NCBI GenBank assembly: GCA_000320605.2
Contig: KB445799.1
Location: forward strand, 424,179-488,178
Source: Gelatoporia subvermispora B
Lineage: Eukaryota > Basidiomycota > Agaricomycetes > Polyporales > Gelatoporiaceae
Length of the DNA stretch: 64,000 nt
Reading direction: 5' to 3'
Below are positions 24,432 through 36,491 of the stretch, piece after piece. The translations under genes and the position numbers were made by a program. Each line of letters opens with the position of its first letter. Position 1 is the first letter of the stretch. The notes beneath the pieces were generated by a model. The model was given only the letters and a program-made list of their open reading frames with translations. It had not been told where the DNA came from and did no database searches.

Positions 24432-25241
24432 GTGTCACCAGAAATGGATGGACTATGAGCAGAGAGCGAGGACGTTCCGATAATGAGGTGGTGTCGCTAC
24501 AAGCTAAGTTCGACTTGGTGCGAAGTGGTGCGTAGCTTGCCTAATCTTATCAATTGCACTGGCCCGGAGTGTCACATTGTGGCGCGGTCACTATCAGAGC
24601 AATGATAGCTGCATGAAGTGCCAGCGCCATTACCGTCACAATTCGGGAGTGCAGTGCAGCAATTGGACTTATGCTCTAATCACAACGTATGAGCCAGTCC
24701 CAGTATGCACAAGGTCAACGGATCGAGCAGTTCTCATCGCCTATGCAAGATGTACATCAGCGAACTTTCGTTTTCGCCTTTACTAGGTTGGGGGTACATG
24801 TTTGCCGGTCAACAAGCTCCATGTAGGCGTGTCGTGATAGAAATAGAATGTCTGCGGCTAGTACGTGTATATCTCCCCCGTACCAAGAAAAACTTCCTGT
24901 GTATTTCGATAGCACACACCAAGAAGTAAAGCTGTCGAATGTCCCGGAAGAAGTGATGCTACCGATTCACAACAAGACCCGCATTTCGATTGACCTGCCG
25001 TTCTGACATCTTGGCTTTTTCTGATACGAAAGTGGATTGGATTTATTACTATACGACAGCGGAAGTGTGTCAAAACACTGCACGATATCCTATATGATCC
25101 GAAATGGCGGGAGGAGCGTGAAAAGATGCTGTATCTTCGAGGTCCGTACACATCAGCTACAGTACAAGTATAGTCTCTCAGCACTCATTCCAATAGTGAT
25201 GCCGTCTCGCGCTCTTCTGTTCATAAGACCCGTAGCGAAGC
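24432..25241. other. Unassigned spacer
   Basis: AT-richer sequence upstream of the unknown gene and downstream of the CPL1-like gene. No gene, repeat or RNA is recognised. Confidence 0.5.
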
Positions 25242-26304
25242 CTATTCCAGGCCATACGCGCCCGCATCCTGAACATATTCGTCCAGCTGCGCTGCATAGC
25301 GGCTGTGCAGGCAGAAGCTGTCGCCAGGTGCGCGAAAGTATCCGGGCATACACCGGTGCGCGACGCATGTTCCCGCAACACAGGCTACATCCGCGACGCC
25401 CGGCAGCGCCGTACAGTCCACTCCGGATGCATGTCCGCCGCCCAGCGGAATAACGCACCCGCCACCTGCGCGAGTATCGTCAGTACCACTGAACCCATGA
25501 GAGAAAGATGGAGATGGAGATGCACGTACAACTCTCGAGATCGTTGAACGTGTCGACGCATTCCCAGGTCGGGCCGCCTGCGGGCACGCCGCACGGCGTG
25601 AATCCCTCTGCGCATCTCGCGCGTGCGCGCATGCTCACAGGCACGACACGCTTTTTTAACGGGCCCTGGCTTGGGCACGATCCACTGTTGCTCGTGCACA
25701 CACCGTTGCACTCGTGCTTCGGGAATGAGCAAATGCATTGCGAAGGGCTCCCTAGCGGCCACGCGGTGTAGCCGTCGGCGCAGCTGAACCCGCACGGGTT
25801 TGACGAGGAGCAAGATGGCTGAGCATGGTCTGGGTAACTGCACGACTTTGGGTGGGAAGAGGAGATCTAGGAACGAGTCAACCATTAGGTAAAGCGGTTC
25901 TGCGTGCAAAGGGGGGGAGTACGTACGAGACTATCGATAGCGGTCTCGGTCGCAGCCTGCCCAACGAGCGCGACGGCCTATGTACAGAATGTGAGCCAAC
26001 GCAATGTTAACCCTTCTGGGTACATAACGACGTACTGATTGAGCGACGCTGCTAGTCAACATCCAATTCGTCACCGTCGAGTGACACAGGCACGCATCTG
26101 TACAGCGTTGGCTACAGTCAGAAAATACGTTAGAAGGGACGACGAACTGATGTGCCCGACGTCGTCGAGATGACCGCGATAGGTAACCTTCAGATCACTA
26201 TTCACGTTCGCACAAGTATCAGACGATGACCGTGCAGCAATGCTACCCGGCTCTGCGGGGCGCACGAATGCAAGTGTGAGCGCCAGCGCCACTAGCGTGT
26301 GCAT
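25242..26304 (-). CDS. CPL1-like cysteine-rich secreted protein
   Basis: Predicted extracellular protein. Signal peptide MHTLVALALTLAFVRPAEPG, then a first domain with DTCANVNSDLKVTYRGHLDD and, after a splice at the Ile codon, NACLCHSTVTNWMLTSS. A cysteine-rich middle follows: YPDHAQPSCSSSNPCGFSCA, CICSFPKHECNGVCTSNSG. The CPL1-like C-terminal domain shows ARARCAEGFTPCGVPAGG, TWECVDTFNDLES, CGG, GVADVACVAGTCVAHRCMPG and YFRAPGDSFC, ending GAYGLE at 25242. This domain is named after a secreted protein of Cryptococcus and is common in basidiomycete secretomes; its role in a saprotroph is unknown. Four or five exons. The same C-terminal domain recurs in the gene at 61333-63099. Confidence 0.85.
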
Positions 26305-27620
26305 CTTCGCTTTTCGAAGGGATGGTAAGGAGTGAAGAGATGCAGGGCGAGCGAAAGAGTAGGGGAAGCAGAAGCAGCGAGCAGCATATCACCAGCAACT
26401 GCCTCCTTTTCAGTCAGTATCAAAACGCACGGGGGCGAGGCCTCTGCGATCGGTACGAAACAGAGGAGAGCGTGTCAGGCGCCCACCCTCAATTGATGGT
26501 GATCGCACTAGCGTGCCTGAACCGACTGGGCATTGTTGTCATCATCGGCGTCCAAGCCCATCCATTATGGAGTGCCCTTAGCAAGGAAATAAAATATAGC
26601 ATAGGACTCTCTCTGCAACATCGACTGATTACCGTGACATCTGCGGCTTATCCAAGCGCTGGATCCTGATAATTCGTACATGAGTAATCGGCAGCAAGGA
26701 CGTCTATATATGAAGGACTGGCGAAGATGCGAGCGGTACGATCTGGATCTAAGAAAGTTAGGAGGGATTGCGTCAGCCACAGACGCGTCCGTCGCGTGGC
26801 GCGCGCTAGCCACATATGGTTTCTCTCTTGTCCGCGAGAGCGCCACTGCGCCGAGACGCTAAGCAATATGGAGTCTGTGGATGAATGGATGCACCCAAGG
26901 AAACGTTTCATTGGTCCCCAGCTCTCAAGCCCAGGCCCATGCCTCAAGGGCACCATAAAGCCATGAACGTCACTTCCACCGTGATACAGAGAAAGCCAAG
27001 AATGCTGAGCAAGGTGAGTACTTCAGTTTCACAATAATCCAGGAGTAAAGCTCAGGACACATCTTTATTTCTACAGCGTACAGCGCGAGGGAGTGAAGCT
27101 CAAGGTGAGAGGAAGACAAGAACAAAGTGGCGGTCTAGCCGCCGCACGAGGTAAGAGATCTTGCCGTTCAGGTCAGCACGTCAATGTTCAGCCGAAAAGA
27201 TAGATCCTGGGCTAGGGGATGTAAAGAGCTCAGCAGGCCAATAGAGAGGAGCATGCGCTCCCACGACGGGCTTCGGGATGCGTGAGACCGTTGGAGTCGT
27301 CCTGCTCCTCTTCGTGAGTCTACTTGGCATGACTCCCATTCAGCGGCGAGAAATGTAGTGCATGATGAGAGCCAAGTACATGAAGAAGCTCTACAAGGTT
27401 TGTCGTCGGTGAGCTAGAGATTAGAACATGCGTCCCTAGCGCGTGCGCCAGGGGCTTGCGAAGTGGGGTGATATCAGAGCCAGAGGTTGCGAGGAAGGAC
27501 CGCAGAAAATCGCATTCAGGGGAGCCGAGGCAGCAAAGCGCAGATATGCGCCTTTTGTTCGATAAAAGTCAGGGGAATCCGATAATAATACAAAGGCATC
27601 GTGCCAGAATCGCGACAGTG
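26305..27620. other. Unassigned spacer
   Basis: About 1.3 kb between the CPL1-like start and the EAF3 stop. No family match, conserved frame or clear promoter element is seen. Confidence 0.5.
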
Positions 27621-28981
27621 TCACGAGCGGGAGATATTCTGGTAGGCTACGCTAGCCGACTCGTACTCGCTCACGAATATTCGATGCTGCTCCTTCGCCA
27701 TGAACCTGAAGTGTCGTCAGCATATGTTGTTGAGCGGGGGCAGCGGTGGCAGGGACAGAGACGACGCACGTCATGAGTTCGTTCGCATAGTCGCGCACCA
27801 GCATAGCGGACTCCACGTCCATATTCGAGGTTGCGACCATCTGTGGCAAGCTCACTGTCCATGCCGGGCCACGCAAAAGTGCAACACGCATTCCAGACGT
27901 TAGCTTGCCGGGACAGCAGCGGACGCGGGGACGCACCAAGCATACGCAACAAATGCTCCGCGCCATATATCGCGCTCATCTCCTTCTCCTTCCCGACCTG
28001 CACCGTTGGGCCCGTCACGTACTTTTTGCGAATCTCCGCATACTGCGGCCGCTCGAAACGGTACAGTAGATTTGCGCCGAGCGCGCGGTCGAAGTACGTT
28101 TGCAGCCCCGCAACGATCGTTGGTAGTAGCGTCGCGGGATCTTTCAGTCTGTCCGTGAGGGTCAGTCAATAGGTGTCTTGCGGGCGAGTGAGGAGAGGAG
28201 GGAGGACGCACGTTGGTTCTGGCTCGGCCAGGACGTATTGTCGGAACTCCTCCAGCAGCTCGATGACGTTGGGACTTCGGGGTAGAGGTACAAGCTGTTC
28301 GTCGCAGCATTAGCACCATACGCTTGTCCTCAGCGAGTGTACGCACCTGGTTGTTCTTCGTAACCCCCTCCCAGTCGTCCACGAGCAGGAGCTTTAGGCT
28401 CTCGGGCACATTGAGTTTCATCTCCGGTCGCTTGCTCCCCTCATCCTACCACACACGCATCACCGTCAGTACCATTTCATTTCCGGGAATACCATGCCAA
28501 GGGAACCCGCGACATACCTCATCCCGCCCGCGCTTCGTGCCCCTCGTCCCGCCGTCCTTGCGCGCCCCGCGCCCGGTCTCGCGCGCCGCATACCCCTTCG
28601 CGGCGCCCTTCGACGAGCCCGCTGCCGAGGACGCCTGTGCAGCAGACGATTGGGCCTGGAGCGCCTTCTGCAGCGCGATGTTCGTGTCGTTGAACTTCAG
28701 CAGCCGCGTCGCATCCACCCACTCGTCCCATCTACGCGCGGACAGCGGAAATCAGTCATCAAACACCACGAACCAGACGTCAGTCTCAGGTTGATTGATA
28801 TGGGGAACGCAGGGACGCACGTTTGCTTCCAGCCCTTGTAGTGCACGAGGTACTGCGTGCCGAGCATGCCCGTCTTTGTCGTCGCCTCGTCCCAGTGCTC
28901 AACCTTGAGGACTTTTGCCTCGTACACGAGCGGGCCGTGGTAGCACAGCACCCGCTCGTTCTGTGTGAAAGTAGCAGCCAT
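27621..28981 (-). CDS. EAF3: EAF3/MRG15 chromatin protein (chromodomain + MRG)
   Basis: Subunit shared by NuA4 histone acetyltransferase and Rpd3S deacetylase in fungi; the chromodomain reads methylated H3K36. Start MAATFTQNERVLCYHG at 28981; chromodomain VYEAKVLKVEHWDEATT, LGTQYLVHYKGWKQ and, after an intron, WDEWVDATRLLKFND; a basic Ala/Gly-rich linker with KRGRDE; then the MRG domain: PEMKLNVPESLKLLLVDDWE, VPLPRSPNVIELLEEF, YFDRALGANLLYRFERPQYA, MSAIYGAEHLLRML, SLPQMVATSNMDVESAMLVR, DYANELM. After a last intron it ends HRIFVSEYESASVAYQNISR at 27621, the usual MRG end. Length and domain order are typical. Confidence 0.93.
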
Positions 28982-29709
28982 TGCTATATCCTTGTCTTAT
29001 CTTCAAGCAGATTGAGAGAGTCGTCAGAGCAATGTACGAAACGTTGACCTTCAGGTACAGAGTGCAGCTACAGCCACAATCAACAGTGGCGAACGCAAAC
29101 CACGGGCGCCCGTCGCACCGACTCGCTCCCGGTCAAGATCAGAGACTAATATTATCACATTCATTGCAACGACCGCTACAGAGCAGAACATAGATAGCGG
29201 CATAACATATTCATAGCGTAACAATTATCATAAGAATCAAGATCCAGAGTCCGCAGACAGGAGAGAAGACGGCTCAAATCGCCTCAAGTGTCGAACCACC
29301 TGCAGTCTTGTGCACGCTTCGGTTCTTGCGATCTTTGTGGTGAGCTGACTTCTACGTCAGACTCTCCCGAATAAAAGAGAATAAGGGAGTGTGCGCACCT
29401 CTTAGAAGTACATATATACGGGCGGTGCTTCACCTGTCCACCTAGAAATATAGCTACAGCCATGACGAAGCCCCAAGAGACTGAGCACGCGACAGTACGG
29501 AACGCCAAGACGTGGTACATGTACGGGCCTGACATAGCATGTGCATGGTGCAAGGGCCTGCATCAAGATCTTGCCGACGCCGGAATGCCGCCGGAAGGGA
29601 CGAGGGACCGACGATCCTGCAGCACATCAGCTCTCGTTCAAACCATAGGTACACAATTAATCATACCCGCTCGTCCTGCTTGGCACAATGGCAGCCCACG
29701 CGTCCCCAG
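28982..29709. other. Spacer upstream of EAF3
   Basis: About 730 bp holding the EAF3 promoter and the 3' flank of the kinase gene. No gene is recognised. Confidence 0.5.
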
Positions 29710-31029
29710 TCATCGCCGGAGTCCTCCCGTGGCAGCCTCAGCGGCCGCCGCACACGCATGGCACGTCCTGCACACGCGCTTGGCCTTCTGCTTCGCTGCA
29801 CCGGGTTTCGGTACGTTCCAGTCAAACACGCCGTCGTATTCGATCCCGTGCGCCTCCGCAAGTCCACGGAACAGCACGCGAAGCCCGTCGTAGTCGGGGA
29901 GGTCCTCGAACTCGAGCCCACGCACGTACTTGTAGAAGATGTCGAACTCCTGTGGTAGTCCGACCGTTAGCACCGGCTCCGTCTCGAGCTTCTTATCCCG
30001 GATAAGGTCCCACGTCTCTGCTGTGGTGCGCCCTTTGACCTTCCGCCATGGGAGCGTTCCACGCATGAAGTAGATGAGCATGTAAGCGAGTGCCTCAAGA
30101 TCGTCGCGTCGCGAGCACTCTGCGAGGAGGAAGGTGAGACAGAGATAATGATCAGGTGACACGTGCACGTACCGATGCCAAGATGGGTGTTGATGGCGGC
30201 AAACAAGCAGGTCCCCACACCGTGGTGATCGTCCTGTTTGTACGGTATGTGCAAGTTCGTACGAGAGTCACGAAACTTCTTTGCAAGGCCAAAATCTATC
30301 ATATTTACAACAAAATGCGAGTCCTGGTCCGATTTTGGGATGACAAAATTGGCGGGCTTGATGTCGCGATGGACGAGGTCGCGGGAATGAATGTATTCGA
30401 TGCGAGAAATCTGGAAGAGCGGGTGGAGACGTCAGAAGGCATCAGACTCGGGATCAGCACAGATCATGACGCGAACGGCCAGGCGCTTCGCGAGGTCACC
30501 GCGAGGCTGTCTCACGCCATGTGCGCACCACGCCAGTGGCAATCCGTATAGCGAATGCGAGCCACAGACACTTAAGGTGGCTACTACGAGTATATTATAC
30601 GAGTCGCAGCGGTAGATATGACACTCACAAGTTGATCAGCCAGTAAGAGAACGGTCTTGAGAGAAAAGTGCCGGTTGCACATACCGAAGAGGTCTTCTAG
30701 GGAGGGGCCCAGGAGGTCGAGGACCATAACATTGTATTCGCCTTGCTTTCCCGACCAGATGATCCATGGGACACCAGGTGCTCCAGAGAGGGACTTGTAG
30801 ATCTTGGACTCTTGCATGAGCGGGCTGCCTTTGGCCGCAGCGCGCTCGAGCTTGATGGCGACCTCTTTGCCCGCTACCGTATGCTCCCCCCGGTACACCG
30901 TGCCTACAAACCGCAGCGCATATAGTCAGATCTCGGCGAGAGAAGCTAAACCACGGAACGCACCGCAACCTCCATACCCGATCTCCTCGTCAGCCCTGTA
31001 TTTTCCGCCGAACGTCGAGTCGACTGGCA
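29710..31029 (-). CDS. Divergent casein kinase 1-like protein kinase
   Basis: CK1-family Ser/Thr kinase. Start [18 protein letters not shown] at 31029 leads into the glycine loop IGYGGCG, then VAIKLE with the catalytic Lys, [33 protein letters not shown] with the catalytic Asp, and [15 protein letters not shown], so it should be active. The activation region reads [13 protein letters not shown] where ordinary CK1 has GTARYASINTHLG. Then [43 protein letters not shown] and VFDWNV. The tail after the kinase domain is short, basic and Cys-rich, unlike the long or palmitoylated tails of Hhp- or Yck-type CK1. It fits a mushroom-specific CK1 group rather than the housekeeping members. About five introns. 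Confidence 0.88.
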
Positions 31030-34020
31030 TGGCGCTGGAGTATATTGAAAGTCCGAGAATGTACAGAGGAACATGCAACAAGCCAGTTTACGTGGCTGCG
31101 AGAAGGGATAGCGGAGGGGGGACGGAGGGGCGTGGTGGACGCGAGGCAGCCTCAGGCGTAGCGGGTGCGAGCGGGAACAAATCCAACCTCGTTCGTTTCG
31201 GGCGCGTCGCTTACCTCAGCTGGACCTTTCCGCCGACAACAATACTCTCGCCACATCTTTTCCTCTCCACCGTCGTCATCTCCTCGTTATCATTCGTTCT
31301 GCAGGATTTTGCTCGACGAATGCATACCTACATGTTTGACGACATCAAACTTACTGACATACGACTTCTCCGGGATCCCATCTGAAGACGAATTCGAAAG
31401 GTCTGACCGGAGGGCTGGTGTCATCCGAGTCGGGTTACTGTCGTCCGATACGTGCTTCATCCGTGCTCGGGTGTACGTTCTGGCTCGCACCTCTTCGCAT
31501 GATGTAGAACCTACCGCGGAACTGTGATGAGCCTTGCTGGACAGAAGACCGGCATCCTCGACCAAGACGCTGCCCCATTCATCAGGCCTCCTGCCGCAAC
31601 GGCTTGCCGTACACCTGCCCATGCTTCATTCTCGCGAGCACTATAATCCGATCATCGCTGGCTTTGGACAGAGAAACTCTCAGAGAGAACGCACGGTGGA
31701 ATATCCTCGAGCAAACCCGCGGCATAACAGTCAGTCCATGGGACACCACTTCGTCGAATCCGTGATAGGACGAGCAATTGCAGTCGGCACCCATTGACGC
31801 GGCACTCATTGGCATGCCACCTTCCTTCTGGCTTTCGCTTTCTTTGTGCTCTATCTGACAGTGGGACGTCGCGGGCGCGCAGCAGGCAGAGTTCTGCCAG
31901 ATTCTATTGCTTGTCGGATAACATATGCGCAGAGCAGGGACACAGCTAAGTCGGGTGGCATACTCCCTTCGATCTGTGGGTTCTTCGCTTTGCAATAGTC
32001 AATCGCTCTCATAGCTGCGCTGTGCAATCGGCACGCCCCGGACGCGCTATCTGGACATGTGACGCTATATTGGGCGTGTCGGCGACTCCATCAAGGGGCA
32101 TACGCCCGGGTCTCGGACACGACCTGCAGCTCTCCTCGCGTCCACCGGTGTCTAGGCCGTCTTAATTGTGATTCTCAGGCGTGCCTGGCTTATTATTGCG
32201 CGCTCTTTCCTCTATTTGTGCCGACTGCAGGCGTCTGTTCCACGTTTGGTAAGTAGTTCGGCGCTGTGTCATTTCGAGCTTGAGCAGGACACGAACGTTT
32301 ACCTGCGCGCACAGGTTGCATGACTGGCTTATCAGCTCGTTCAAGCTCGCCCTGTCTAGCCGCCAAAGCCGCCCAGACCTAGAGGCCATCTACTAGACAA
32401 TCTTGTAGTTGGCAAGTCTTGGGCGAAGTTGGGAAATCTACCGCATGACAAGTGGGCGAAGTTGAAAGAGGTGGTTCACCTCGTTAAACTGCCTCGCTAC
32501 AAGCTCTACTGACGCGGCCTAGGGCCGCTCGAAGCCCGGCTAGGGCTGGCTACGCTGCTGGCGAGTAGCAAGCAGATTTGACGCCCGATAAGTAGGCGAC
32601 CTTGAACGAGGTGAACGTGGCAGATGCGACTTGCAAGCGGCAAAAAATGGTGGTGGTCTTGGCTCTCTACGGCACGATCTCGACACTATTGTCGTCGGTG
32701 AATGTGAGATGTAATAACCGACATGATCTAGATAGAGCTCTCGTGCCAGGTGCCGAAAGCTGGATGGGTTAGAGCCCGTATCACGTCGGACCTCTGCCCT
32801 GATGATCTGTCATTGAATATCATGACTCTCAAAGAGCAGGGACAGATAGATTGCACAGCAATTATAGTCTCAGGTTTCCTCAATAATAGCTGCTCATTCA
32901 TTTCTCGCTCAACAGAGAATACCGATGCGATTACGGACGAGAGAACGCCAAGCTGGGCCCCGTGTCCGCAGCCCACGCTGCACACGCTGTGAGTGCTCCC
33001 GCGACGTCGCTCCGTCGTACTCAGCTGCTCACTCGACGAGTCTCAGTATTGATTTGAGAAGATCCTCCGTGATCCTTTCGGGACAGCCGGTGCAACGGAC
33101 GTTCTGTGGACGCTTCTATGGAAGCCGCCGGGTGCAAATGCCACCACAGACAGCCCATGCACGTTCCGTACGCACAGCCAGAAACAGACAGATACAGAGC
33201 TGCACTCGCGTACCTTGCCCGCAAGACGTCCTTGACTTGATGCTCTGTGCACTTTCAAATCCTGCCACTTCATTATCATCATTATGATGCTCCGGGTCTG
33301 CACGACTGGGTGGTCCGCCCAGCACGGACATTGCGGCCTATCCCCATTTGACCCGTGCGTTCAGCCCGGGCCCCCGCGATTGGCCTCTCAGGTACCCAAT
33401 CTTGCATCTGATCAAACGATCAGTCAGCCTGTGCGACATTCAACTGACTGCCGTTTCAGGCAAACAGCCGGTACTCACGTTACTACAGATCACCGAGCCT
33501 AGCCAGTCGGGGCCACCTCCACCGGGCAATACACCGTCACCGCTCAAAGAAACTACATGACCACGTCTTGCTCCAGAGAAATGGGGTGGCGCGTGTTGAC
33601 ATAAACCATCGTTCGGGCTGTGGTGCGCGCTCGCAAGCTCCTCTTCGCAGGCTGCAGCTGGCCTGGTGTATCGCCCGTACCTTTCACCGTGGCATGGGTG
33701 CTAATCCGGGGTAACGTAAGCCGCTGCACATGAACCCAGATTAGCTGGCGCCAGCAGCTTTCTCCTTCGCACAGCGGAATTCCTGGACTTGCGAGAGTTT
33801 CGCCGCACCCGAGTTGCAGGGCGCACTGCGGACGCGTTCCCGACAAGACGGGTGATCGACATGTCCGTTTGGCGGTTCGAACGCGGACACGGACACCAGC
33901 AAGAGCCCATCGGAGGAGCTGGGCCTCACCAGGCACGTACGATGGACGGATGCATCCTGCCCCTGCGGACCAGTGCCGCCACTGCCACACCGAGGCTACT
34001 CCAACATTATCACACTCGCG
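31030..34020. other. Long gene-poor stretch
   Basis: Nearly 3 kb with no recognised gene. Short frames are unconnected and lack domains. Between about 32400 and 32640 the sequence is locally self-similar (GGGCGAAGTTG occurs twice, GAGGTG and GGCTAGGGC-type words repeat). It holds the kinase promoter on one side and that of the secreted protein on the other. Confidence 0.45.
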
Positions 34021-34027
34021 TATAAAT
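34021..34027 (+). promoter_or_regulatory. TATA box of the small secreted-protein gene
   Basis: TATAAAT at 34021-34027, 133 bp upstream of the start codon at 34160, followed by a CA/CT-rich leader. A strong TATA fits a highly or conditionally expressed secreted protein. Confidence 0.6.
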
Positions 34028-34159
34028 ACAGCTCTGCGAGGCCCATCGTCTTCAGCATCCCAGCCCTACCTCGACTCTACATACCTCACCAAGCACCAGC
34101 TAATACAAGCTAGCTACCCCAACGTTCACCGCTCACATCTCATCGTACAAATTCGAAAC

Positions 34160-34843
34160 ATGTTCTTCGACCTCACCATCGTACTCGCCCTCGGTGCCGC
34201 GTTCGTCGCGGGCTCTGCTGCGCCCCGATCCGCGCTCTCCCCCGCCTACCGCCGCGATGCGTCGCAGCAAGTTGCGGTGGCATGCTTCCAGCCGCCCACT
34301 AACGGCAACGAGTGCGCGTGCCCGATCGACCTCAACAACGACACCGGCGTGCTCATCAACGTCTACCCTGGCTACCAGTGCGCCTACCCTGGCGGCGCCT
34401 GCACGTGGTCCGACTCTGTCAGTACTTATTCAAATTGTTTCTGGTCCGCTAGGATTCGAGCGCGGATTCCGTCGGCTGCGGTTATACACGTACTGACGCT
34501 GGCACGTAAATTTGCATATTATTAGGATGGCTCACTCCAGAACACCCACCAAACGAACTGCCCGCCCGTCGCGCCGTGCGCCGGCTCGGAGTGCATCTGC
34601 CCTATCGACCTCAACCATGACACCGGTGTGCTGATCAACCAGTTCACCGGCTACCAGTGCGCTTATGCTGGCGGCGCTTGCACCTGGGACCTCGTGCGTA
34701 CCATTCCTTGATATTTCATACACTGTAATCCGAATTTCGAACCAACGGCTGACGCGTCTGTGATATAGAGCGGTGTTTTGCAGAACATCTTCCAGACAAA
34801 CTGCCCTGCGAACGCTGCGGTGTGCGAGCTGCCGAACAACTAG
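34160..34843 (+). CDS. Small secreted cysteine protein with duplicated exon-encoded domain
   Basis: Predicted secreted protein of 166 aa with signal MFFDLTIVLALGAAFVAGS. It holds two copies of one cysteine module: ECACPIDLNNDTGVLIN, GYQCAYPGGACTW and ECICPIDLNHDTGVLIN, GYQCAYAGGACTW. The last exon restarts the linker (SGVLQNIFQTNCP, compare DGSLQNTHQTNCP) and stops at CELPNN. Exons are 34160-34417, 34526-34693 and 34769-34843; both introns are phase 0 and fall at the same point of the repeat, right after the GGACTW block. I know no function for this family. Alternatives such as a protease inhibitor or a wall-binding module are guesses. Confidence 0.8.
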
Positions 34844-36433
34844 AAGAGTGGTCGCAACTTCCGCGATGCAGACGAGGCTCCACGACTTGATTAGACTATG
34901 ATGGGACTCGTTGAAATACTCTCCTTGTGTCTGGTATCCTTTCGTTTTCCGTAATCCCCGGCCCCTTACCGTACACTTGCTAATGTTATATTGATTGATG
35001 TGCCTGCACTAAACTTCGCTGCCAGTGTGTACATCGTGTTCATATGCACTTGCGCATCCCGGACGAGTGACTAGCAAGCTCATTCGGCAGCGTGATACCG
35101 CGTGGGACTTACGAGTGGTCGGGCTTTTTGCGCATCCGCTATTGACTAGTTGTTCCTGAACTGGCAGGACATTCCGCGCATGCGGAGGTTGATGAAAGGG
35201 CCAGGAACTGACAGGAACGCTTTCCTGTGGGCCATGTGGCAAATACGTAGAGGGTAGAGCGGCTGAAGCACCTGCATCAATCTCTGTCAGCTCCGGGTCC
35301 CGCGCACACCTATTCACAGCGATGTGCACAGCAATCCTCTACCGTATCTCTCCGCTAGCTGCTAACAAGACCACCTGTCGTCGCACTGACCGATCCTCGA
35401 CGAACGGTTGCAGTCTCTGAATCAAACATCCGTATCACGTCGGGTCCTGGAACAGGCGTCGAAGAATTCAGCATTGATGACTATATATCTTTCCTGCCAA
35501 CTTCGAACTTCAATTAAGCTCCCACAGTGCTCATCTAAGATGCGTTCCCACTGGTCGATCAGATTTCAATGATAATCGATTCATCTCTCTACGTCTACGT
35601 ACGCACGAATGTCTATACGGCATATATTGTATTTGTATGCACAGTATCCGAGTCGCTCAGTCTCCGCAAACCGCATATATATCTGCGCAGCGCACTTCCT
35701 GCTCGGCAACAATATTAATGGCGGCTCGAGGCTTGCTCGAGACCATCCACGATGTCCCAGACCTTCTGTGCGAGACCCGCTCGATCGGACAAAGGCTCGT
35801 TGGATATGATCGATGACTTCGGCTTTTGCACGAGTAAGCCGTCTCGTGCACGTACAGCCGGCCGGTCTGCACAAGCATGATGCTGCTTCCGCGTACCTCA
35901 CCCGAGCATTCACCCTGGTGTTGTGTTTCCGCCCCCTGCCGGCGCTCCCACGTCCGCACAGACGATAGGTCTAGCCCGACGGACATGTTCTCTTATGTCC
36001 ATCCTAAACGCGCGCGCTGCACCGGTGTCCGCGTGGGATTGGCCTGTGTTGAGGACCGTGTATCGACAGATCAGGAAATCCTGTCCGACGTTCTAACACA
36101 CCTGCCATTTTCAGATCAAGCCCGGGGCGAGTGTGTGTGTGCTGCAGCGTGCCGAGACGTGCGCGACGCTCGCGTACATACCTGGAACAGATTCTGAGCG
36201 GGGAAGGGGCAGGCCTGCGACGCCGGCGAGCCCAGGAAGTTGTCCTGTCATGCTGCATTCAGAGGCTGAGAGAGCTCGCGAGCTATTCTCTCTCCGCCAC
36301 GCGCATTCACCGCGCGGGTGCCTTGCTCGGTGACGGACGGCAGGGAATGCTATTCATTGGACGGTCTGGCCTCTGATAGAGAGAACAAGGAGTGTTTTTG
36401 CGCGGCAGGCGAACGTCGCAGCGAGCAAAAAGG
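34844..36433. other. Unassigned spacer between two secreted-protein genes
   Basis: About 1.6 kb with no recognised gene. The last few hundred bases form the promoter of the next secreted-protein gene. Confidence 0.5.
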
Positions 36434-36440
36434 TATAAAA
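36434..36440 (+). promoter_or_regulatory. TATA box of second secreted-protein gene
   Basis: TATAAAA at 36434-36440 lies only 52 bp before the start codon at 36492, implying a very short 5' leader. Confidence 0.65.
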
Positions 36441-36491
36441 GGGCTGAAAATCCGCAGAGGTCCTCAGCAGCTCAACCAGCCTATCTCAAGC

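Noticed and set aside
33553..33990. A 145-codon minus-strand open frame
   Set aside because: No domain and a composition unlike neighbouring genes; lies in promoter sequence.
33869..34525. A longer plus-strand open frame extending upstream of the secreted protein
   Set aside because: It includes the TATA box and leader; the signal peptide starts at the Met at 34160, and its 3' part reads into an intron.
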